From Treponema sp. (GTDB lineage: Bacteria > Spirochaetota > Spirochaetia > Treponematales > Treponemataceae): a stretch of DNA of 9,737 nt. How positions within the stretch are numbered: the stretch's first letter is position 1; every line of letters begins with the position of its first letter. The translations under genes and the position numbers were made by a program. The notes below the pieces were generated by a model that did not search any database, was not told the DNA's origin, and worked only from the letters and a program-made list of their open reading frames with translations. The stretch covers positions 1 to 9,737 of the forward strand of contig JAILQA010000297.1 of assembly GCA_024699205.1 (NCBI GenBank), given 5' to 3'. Below, piece by piece: positions 1 to 5,772 of the stretch.

Positions 1-294
1 GAAAGTTTTTATGAATGCTATGTCCCTTGTTATGGTCCGCAGCTTCAACATTTTTTTGAAGCTTTAGAAAAAGATGATTTTCTTGGTAATCGCGGTGTTC
101 TTCTGAAATATCTTTTTGATGATAATTTAAAAAGAACGCTTTGTCAGTGTGCTTATGAGTATGGATGTCATAGATCTTGTTCCACTGCAAAAATAGCAAA
201 ATTAATCTATAAAGAATATTGCAAGGAGTTTGGTAATCCGCTGGAAGGTCCGCAGGATGATGGCTATTATGAATTAGATTGGAAAAGAAGGTAA
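1..294 (+). CDS. 3' end of an unrecognised Cys-rich protein (partial)
   Basis: Reading frame 1 is open from the window edge to a TAA at 292-294 and gives the last 97 residues of a protein whose start lies outside the window. I do not recognise the family. What can be seen is a soluble, charged sequence with no membrane segment and many cysteines. These include the cluster CQCAYEYGCHRSC at residues 48-60 of the visible part, plus Cys6, Cys10 and Cys74. Such spacing with a neighbouring histidine could bind a metal, but that is only a guess. The codon use matches the next gene. The stop codon directly abuts the ATG of the following exported protein, so the two are very probably cotranscribed and translationally coupled. 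The real-gene call rests on the uninterrupted frame, the amino-acid composition and the junction. Confidence 0.7.
   Translation, partial: ESFYECYVPCYGPQLQHFFEALEKDDFLGNRGVLLKYLFDDNLKRTLCQCAYEYGCHRSCSTAKIAKLIYKEYCKEFGNPLEGPQDDGYYELDWKRR
281..291 (+). promoter_or_regulatory. Close-set ribosome binding site inside the upstream gene
   Basis: The purine run GGAAAAGAAGG lies just before the TAA of the upstream gene, and the ATG at 295 follows that stop directly. The AGAAGG part is only 3 nt from the ATG, closer than usual, so initiation probably depends at least partly on ribosomes that have just terminated on the upstream frame. No other start in this frame would keep the signal peptide, which supports 295 as the start. 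Confidence 0.5.
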
Positions 295-3200
295 ATGGTA
301 TTAAGAAAACGCTTTTGTTCGATCTTTTTCCTTCTTCTCCTCATCATCCCTTTCCCCCTTATTGCGGAAAATCCCAACACTGACCCTTATGCCCGCCTCA
401 CATCCGAGCAAATTGCTAAACATCCTACCGATAAATGGTTTACGGCAAAACGTCCAGACTACCGGGAAATAGACGAGCGTGTAAAAAATCTTGCAAAAAA
501 CGAAGAATCTCCCCAGGCAGTTGCACGCATTGTTTGTGAAGGACTCACGACCGATATAGAAAAAGCCCGAGCAATTTTTGACTGGCTAGCCTATAACGTC
601 GCTTATGACACGAGTTACCGCACTTATTTGCCTTCAGATGTATTCAAAAAACGAAAAGCAGTCTGTCAAGGATATTCAGATTTGTTCTGTATTATGGCAA
701 AGGAAGTCGGCTTAAAAGCAAGAACTGTTCCTGGTTTTGCAAGAACAAACAGTGGTCATGCCTGGAATATTGTAACGCTTTCAGATAGAGAAATCCTTAT
801 TGACTCTTGTTGGGGCGCAGGATATGTAAACGGTTCAAGATTCACTTTTCGTTTTGCCCCCTGGTATTTTGATACACATCCTGGAGCCTTTGCTCTGACT
901 CACATGCCTAATGATGATATAATGGAAGAAATGCTTATTTATCCGCCAATGAAAATAAGCAGGAATAAATTTTTCGGTCTTCCTAAACTCGATACAGACA
1001 AATACTATCCTTATGGAAATAAAGATCCGGTAGAAGATTACCGTCACCGTTTTTGTAATGACGATAAAAATCTTCCTGTCACTTATACAACTCCACTCAA
1101 TGTATTAAAGACCTTTGAATATATTTCAGCAGGAGATTCTCTTCTTGACGGTTTCTTTATGCAGGAAGTTGAAGTTTCCATAAGCGACCTTGAAAAATAT
1201 TTTTCAGAAGAAGAACTAAAAACCGTCCGCCGGAATAAATGCCAGTTAGATTCTCTTGCCGCGGCTTCTGATGTTCCATTGCTAATAATCGCCCGTTATT
1301 GCAATGCCTTAAGCAAAAAATATGGTTTTGAAGAATGTTATTCAGTTTCGGGTTATGAAATTAAATGCGATTATGAAAAGTGCGGCTTCCGACTTCCTAC
1401 AAAAGAGGAATGGCTTTCTGCCTGTGGAAGAATCTGTTTAGATTTAACAAGTCCAGTTGAAGATTTTGCAGCAAGAGTCTGGTATTCAGATAATTCAGGC
1501 GGAAGAATCTGGGTGTCGGGACATAATTATTTTGGCACGGGCTCCCTTTTGTATGATATGGCGGGAAATGTCAGTGAACTTTGCTGGGATTCTCAGAATA
1601 AAAAGTATGTTTTTATGGGCGGAAACATCTATTCCACGCGGGAAGAAATAGTTTCCCTGGAACCAGAAGATTTTGATAATTATGAAAGTCACAAAGGTGC
1701 GCACGGTTTTAGGCTTGTTATCGGTACTCCCAAATCAGCAGAACTTCAATATAGAATTGCTGAATTGTATGCAGATTCAAATTACAGTTTACTTGTGAAG
1801 ACCGATAAATATCATCAGCAATGGCTTAATCTTTCTGCAGAAAATGGAAATATTTATGCAAAGGGAGATATCGCTCAAGATTATTATAATCTTGGAACCG
1901 AAGAAGGTTATGCAAAATGCTATGAAATTTGTCTCCAATTAGCCGAATCAGAATATCACTGGGCACTTTTTATCCTTGGGACAATGTATTCTACGGGAAA
2001 ATACGTTACTACAGATGACCGAAAAGCTTTTGAATATTTTGAGCGCAGTGCCAATGCAAAAAATCTTTCCGCAATGATAAAAACTGCTAACTATTATAGA
2101 GAAGGAAAGGTTGTAGAGAAGGATGACCAGAAATATTTTTACTGGATAAACAGAGCAGTGAAGGGCGGTTATGATGATGAAGTAATTTCGCTGAATCTTG
2201 CCAGCTGTTACAAATATGGAATTGGCTGCGAAAAGGATGAAATACAGGCTTATGAAATTTATCGGGATCTGGCAGAAAGAAAAAATGCGTCTATGCTTGC
2301 TTTAGTCGAATGTGGAGACTGTTACGCAGATGGAATTGGTGTTCGCCAGAATTATTATTCCGCTGTCAGATGCTATGAAAAGGCCCTCGAGAAAGGTAGT
2401 ATTTATGCAAAATCAAAATTAGCTGAATGTTTTTTTTATGGGCGTGGTAAAAGTCGTGATATTGAAGCCGCTGTAAAAATGGCATCAGAAATTGTAGAAG
2501 CCGGCTTTACTGATTATGGTTATAAAGAAAAATATGATTTATATTCTGCATATTTAGATGGAATGAATTATTTTGACGATCAATGTCAGAATCTTATTGC
2601 AGATATAAAAGATGATTCCTTTACCGAATACATAAAGGCAATGATTAAAATTAGTTCTGCTGCCTCTGCTATTCAGAATGCTGATATGACTAATTCTGCT
2701 CTTTTGCGCGGGCTTTCTCTTGAAAATCTTAACACTAAAGTTATTGAACCAATGCAAAAAATTATACAGGGAGAATTACTTTCTGGTAAAACTCTTGTCA
2801 TCATAAATCCATATAAAGGGAAAAAGTTTGCCGGCTTGCAGAAATTGATTTTTTCTTCAGATAGTTTTAATGGAAAAAAATACCAGGTGAATGGTGAATA
2901 TTATCGCTATGACAAATCCTTATATGAATATTACGACAATCTGATAATACTCCAGAAAGAAGAAGCTGACTTAAACTGTATTGATACAGCCTTTAATAAA
3001 ATGAAGCCATCACTCTTGAATTGTTCCGAAGTTGATTTAATGCTTTTTAGTACAGATTATTTCAGTCAGGATTCTGATTATGTTTTTGCTTATAAAGAAA
3101 TTGCTTCCCGAATGATAGAAAACGGCACTCGCCCGCGAATAATGGTTTTTGGAAGTAAAACTGATTTAGTTCAGCAGAATATAAACAGAGTTTTTTCAGG

Positions 3201-3504
3201 GGATGATGCCAAATATCTGGACAAAATTAATGTATTTGGAACTCCTTACAACATGCAAAATCAACTTGCCTGTGGATTCAGAAATGACAAGCTTTTTATA
3301 GTTATGCTTACCGAACAAATCAGCGGTCGCCATCTTCTTATTTATCTTGATGAAACAGGTTGGGCTCCTCAACCAACGCGACAAGATGTCAGTTTTTTAC
3401 AATCGCAGCAAAATCTTTCTAAAATGGCAGGACTAGGTTTAAATAAAAGTGGAACAATCACAAAACCTGGCAAAATGGTCATGCATTATAAGGTTGTAAA
3501 ATAA
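295..3504 (+). CDS. Exported multidomain protein: transglutaminase-like, SUMF1/FGE-like and Sel1 repeats
   Basis: This 1069-residue protein starts with a signal peptide: basic MVLRKR, a hydrophobic core at 9-23, and likely cleavage after LIA (residue 24). It is probably periplasmic or surface-located. A transglutaminase/protease-like core (about 85-175) shows a plausible Cys-His-Asp triad: Cys124 in KAVCQGYSD, His155 in SGHAWN and Asp170 in ILIDSCWG. A formylglycine-generating-enzyme/SUMF1-like domain follows (about 272-476), with GFRLPTKEEW (364-373), LYDMAGNVSELCW (419-431) and GAHGFRLV (468-475). The cysteine pair expected in true sulfatase activators, near YVFMGGNIYS, is absent, so that domain is more likely binding or structural. 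About six Sel1/TPR-like repeats span 514-738, with motifs such as CYADGIGVRQNYYSAVRCYEKA. The region from about 830 to 1069 looks alpha/beta, with strands such as TLVIINP, RIMVFGS and LFIVMLTE, and I do not recognise it. The enzyme's substrate is unknown. The start abuts the upstream stop codon. Confidence 0.9.
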   Translation: MVLRKRFCSIFFLLLLIIPFPLIAENPNTDPYARLTSEQIAKHPTDKWFTAKRPDYREIDERVKNLAKNEESPQAVARIVCEGLTTDIEKARAIFDWLAYNVAYDTSYRTYLPSDVFKKRKAVCQGYSDLFCIMAKEVGLKARTVPGFARTNSGHAWNIVTLSDREILIDSCWGAGYVNGSRFTFRFAPWYFDTHPGAFALTHMPNDDIMEEMLIYPPMKISRNKFFGLPKLDTDKYYPYGNKDPVEDYRHRFCNDDKNLPVTYTTPLNVLKTFEYISAGDSLLDGFFMQEVEVSISDLEKYFSEEELKTVRRNKCQLDSLAAASDVPLLIIARYCNALSKKYGFEECYSVSGYEIKCDYEKCGFRLPTKEEWLSACGRICLDLTSPVEDFAARVWYSDNSGGRIWVSGHNYFGTGSLLYDMAGNVSELCWDSQNKKYVFMGGNIYSTREEIVSLEPEDFDNYESHKGAHGFRLVIGTPKSAELQYRIAELYADSNYSLLVKTDKYHQQWLNLSAENGNIYAKGDIAQDYYNLGTEEGYAKCYEICLQLAESEYHWALFILGTMYSTGKYVTTDDRKAFEYFERSANAKNLSAMIKTANYYREGKVVEKDDQKYFYWINRAVKGGYDDEVISLNLASCYKYGIGCEKDEIQAYEIYRDLAERKNASMLALVECGDCYADGIGVRQNYYSAVRCYEKALEKGSIYAKSKLAECFFYGRGKSRDIEAAVKMASEIVEAGFTDYGYKEKYDLYSAYLDGMNYFDDQCQNLIADIKDDSFTEYIKAMIKISSAASAIQNADMTNSALLRGLSLENLNTKVIEPMQKIIQGELLSGKTLVIINPYKGKKFAGLQKLIFSSDSFNGKKYQVNGEYYRYDKSLYEYYDNLIILQKEEADLNCIDTAFNKMKPSLLNCSEVDLMLFSTDYFSQDSDYVFAYKEIASRMIENGTRPRIMVFGSKTDLVQQNINRVFSGDDAKYLDKINVFGTPYNMQNQLACGFRNDKLFIVMLTEQISGRHLLIYLDETGWAPQPTRQDVSFLQSQQNLSKMAGLGLNKSGTITKPGKMVMHYKVVK

Positions 3505-3528
3505 TTTTATGGAATTAAAATAAAAGTA

Positions 3529-3537
3529 TGTTATAAT
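3529..3537 (+). promoter_or_regulatory. Extended -10 promoter of the chemoreceptor gene
   Basis: TGTTATAAT is a perfect extended -10 element (TGN plus TATAAT at 3532-3537) in the 63-nt gap before the chemoreceptor. No good -35 hexamer sits 16-18 nt upstream, which is typical when TGN is present. Transcription would start near 3544 and give a leader of about 24 nt containing the GAGG ribosome binding site at 3558-3561. I saw no sigma-28-type flagellar promoter here. Confidence 0.65.
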
Positions 3538-3567
3538 TAAGCATAGCTTTTTAAAAAGAGGAAAACT

Positions 3568-5673
3568 ATGAGCAAGACTGGTAAACTTAGATTCACTTTG
3601 GCAGTAAAACTGCTTGTAATGTTTCTGATTGTTGTAATTATTTCAAGTGTAACAATTGGAATGGTTTCTTATAGAGCTGCATCTAAAGGAATGACTCAAA
3701 ATGTATATACACAGATTGATACTGTTTCAAATGATATTGTAAATCAGATTTCTGCCATAAATGAAAGATATTTTCAATCTCTTCATGTTCTTGCAGAATT
3801 AACTACGATTAAAGATGAAAATATTTCATTAGAAGAAAAGCAGAAAGAACTGGAAACAGTTAAGGCTTCAATGGGCGAAAATTGTGAAAATGTTGCCTTT
3901 TATGACGCAAATGGAGATGCTCTCGTTGCAACAGGCAATATAATGAATTTTGCAAATCGTCCATATTTTCAGGAAGCCTTTGCCGGTAAAGATTTTGCCT
4001 CTGATCCTGTTTTGAGCCCTGTAACCGATTCAATTCTTCAGCATTATAGTGTTCCTGTTTATAATGACAATCATAAGCCAATTGGCGCTATTGTAATGGT
4101 TATAGGTGGAAACACAGTATTAAGCACTATTGAAAAAATTGACATGGGTGGTGGAATGCATCCTTCTGTTATCAACTGGGCTACTTCAACAACTGTTGCA
4201 AATGTAAATGAAAATACAGAAACCAGTGAAGAAGATGGTGGTGCTGTTCTTGATGAAACCTCTGGTCTTGGTCTTGTCCTTACAAATATTTTCCAGGGTA
4301 AGGAAGGAATTGATGATTTTGTAGACCCTAATATCCATGCACATCTTATTGCGGCCTACAAGAAGGTTCCTAATACAACCTGGACTGTTTTTGCTGTTGC
4401 ACCTTATGATCTTTATTTTAGTGCCCTTAAAGGAACTCAGACAACCATCCTTCTTATCATCGTAATTACATTAGTTATTACTACAGTTGTTATTTTATTC
4501 TTGATTCGTCTGCTTATTAGACCACTCAAAACTGTAAAATCTTCAGTAGAAACAATTGCAAGTGGAAATGCCGATCTTACTCAGAGAATTCCTGAAGCAA
4601 GCAATGATGAAATTGGTGATGTTGTAAACGGTTTCAATGTCTTTGTCGAAAAGCTTCATGAAATTGTAACAAATTTACAGCATTCAAAGGATAATCTTAT
4701 TTCTGTTGATACGGATTTACAGGCAAGTACGCAGAATGCAACGGCTTCAATTACAGAAATTATTTCAAATATTGAAAGTGTTAATGGCCAGATTCTTAAT
4801 CAGGCTGGTTCTGTACAGGAAACTGCTGGTGCTGTAAATGAAATAAGCGCAAATATCGACTCGCTTGAAAGGATGATTGAATCTCAGTCTGCAAGTGTAA
4901 CCCAGGCTTCTGCTTCGGTAGAACAGATGATTGGAAATATAAACTCTGTAAATACTTCTGTTAATAAGATGATTGAATCTTTTGGTCAGCTGGAACAGAA
5001 CTCAACAGAGGGTATTTCAAAACAGAGCAATGTAAACGAAAAAATCGGTCGTATTCAGGAGCAGTCAAAAATGCTTCAGGATGCAAATATTGCAATTGCT
5101 AGTATTGCTTCCCAGACAAACCTTCTTGCTATGAACGCTGCAATCGAAGCGGCTCATGCAGGTGAAGCCGGAAAAGGTTTTGCTGTTGTTGCCGATGAAA
5201 TCCGTAAGCTTTCAGAAACTTCTACTGCTCAGTCAAAAACAATTGGAACTGAGCTTCAGGATATTCAGAAGACAATTCAGGAAGTTGTTGCAGTTTCTCA
5301 CGAAACAAATACAGCATTCTCTGCAATTTCAGAGAGTATTGCCGAAACAAGCCAGATTATTGAACAGATTAAGAGTGCAATGGAAGAGCAGCAGATTGGT
5401 TCTAAGCAGATTATCGATGCCCTCCAGTCTATGAACAATTCTACAGCCGAAGTTAAAACTGCTTCTGCTGAAATGTCTGAAGGAAACAGACAGATTCTTG
5501 CAGAAATCCAGAAGTTGCAGATGGCAACGGATACAATTAAAGACAGTATTCAGGAAATGCAGGCTGGTGCAGAGCACATTAATCAGACAGGTGCTGAACT
5601 TTATAATATTTCCGGAAAGATGGCAGACAACATCAAGCAGATTGGTTCTGAAATTGATTTGTTCAAGGTATAA
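3568..5673 (+). CDS. Methyl-accepting chemotaxis protein with periplasmic Cache sensor
   Basis: This 701-residue transmembrane chemoreceptor senses a periplasmic ligand and controls the CheA kinase through CheW, and so flagellar switching. TM1 is at about 12-33. The periplasmic sensor (about 36-288) has dCache-type features: [16 protein letters not shown], then [19 protein letters not shown] and a second half ending [13 protein letters not shown]2 is at about 291-314, a HAMP linker at about 315-368 ([17 protein letters not shown]), and the long coiled-coil signalling domain runs to about 690. The highly conserved hairpin tip is at about 509-550 ([20 protein letters not shown], then [12 protein letters not shown]). 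The protein ends in DLFKV, with no NWETF-like CheR tether. The ligand cannot be read from sequence; the tryptophan usual in the amino-acid-binding Cache motif appears as Pro after the Arg (NRPYF). GAGG lies 6 nt before the ATG. The gene is monocistronic by promoter and terminator placement. Confidence 0.96.
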   Translation: MSKTGKLRFTLAVKLLVMFLIVVIISSVTIGMVSYRAASKGMTQNVYTQIDTVSNDIVNQISAINERYFQSLHVLAELTTIKDENISLEEKQKELETVKASMGENCENVAFYDANGDALVATGNIMNFANRPYFQEAFAGKDFASDPVLSPVTDSILQHYSVPVYNDNHKPIGAIVMVIGGNTVLSTIEKIDMGGGMHPSVINWATSTTVANVNENTETSEEDGGAVLDETSGLGLVLTNIFQGKEGIDDFVDPNIHAHLIAAYKKVPNTTWTVFAVAPYDLYFSALKGTQTTILLIIVITLVITTVVILFLIRLLIRPLKTVKSSVETIASGNADLTQRIPEASNDEIGDVVNGFNVFVEKLHEIVTNLQHSKDNLISVDTDLQASTQNATASITEIISNIESVNGQILNQAGSVQETAGAVNEISANIDSLERMIESQSASVTQASASVEQMIGNINSVNTSVNKMIESFGQLEQNSTEGISKQSNVNEKIGRIQEQSKMLQDANIAIASIASQTNLLAMNAAIEAAHAGEAGKGFAVVADEIRKLSETSTAQSKTIGTELQDIQKTIQEVVAVSHETNTAFSAISESIAETSQIIEQIKSAMEEQQIGSKQIIDALQSMNNSTAEVKTASAEMSEGNRQILAEIQKLQMATDTIKDSIQEMQAGAEHINQTGAELYNISGKMADNIKQIGSEIDLFKV

Positions 5674-5685
5674 TTTTTTGAAGGA

Positions 5686-5708
5686 TTTTCTATAAATCTT
5701 ATAGAAAA
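5686..5708. repeat. AT-rich perfect hairpin after the chemoreceptor
   Basis: TTTTCTATAA (5686-5695) and TTATAGAAAA (5699-5708) form a 10-bp inverted repeat around a 3-nt loop, 12 nt after the chemoreceptor stop. No clean T run follows on either strand, so alone it is not a convincing terminator. It could stabilise the 3' end of a transcript or slow polymerase ahead of the stronger terminator downstream. Confidence 0.5.
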
Positions 5709-5721
5709 ATTATTTGATGGG

Positions 5722-5772
5722 TCTGGAAAGTGGTAATTGAGTTTTCAAAATACCGCTTTCCAGATTTTTTTT
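5722..5772 (+). terminator. Rho-independent terminator of the chemoreceptor gene
   Basis: TCTGGAAAGTGGTA (5722-5735) pairs with TACCGCTTTCCAGA (5751-5764) in a 14-bp stem with one G-U pair and a 15-nt loop. Eight T residues follow directly (5765-5772). The T run makes it work rightward. Read leftward, the same stem is followed by CCCATCAAAT, so it should terminate the hydrolase gene poorly or not at all. The T run overlaps the hydrolase stop codon at 5771-5773. Confidence 0.88.

Noticed and set aside
295..372. Lipoprotein signal on the multidomain protein because of Cys8
   Set aside because: Cys8 comes before the hydrophobic core, not after it in a lipobox; the sequence fits an ordinary signal peptide cleaved near residue 24.
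2430..2437. Run of eight T residues inside the exported multidomain gene, a possible slippage site
   Set aside because: The Sel1 repeat pattern continues in the same frame on both sides (CFFYGRG), so there is no evidence of a frameshift or programmed slippage.
5644..5673. CheR-binding pentapeptide at the chemoreceptor C-terminus
   Set aside because: The protein ends in EIDLFKV with no flexible linker and no NWETF-like motif.
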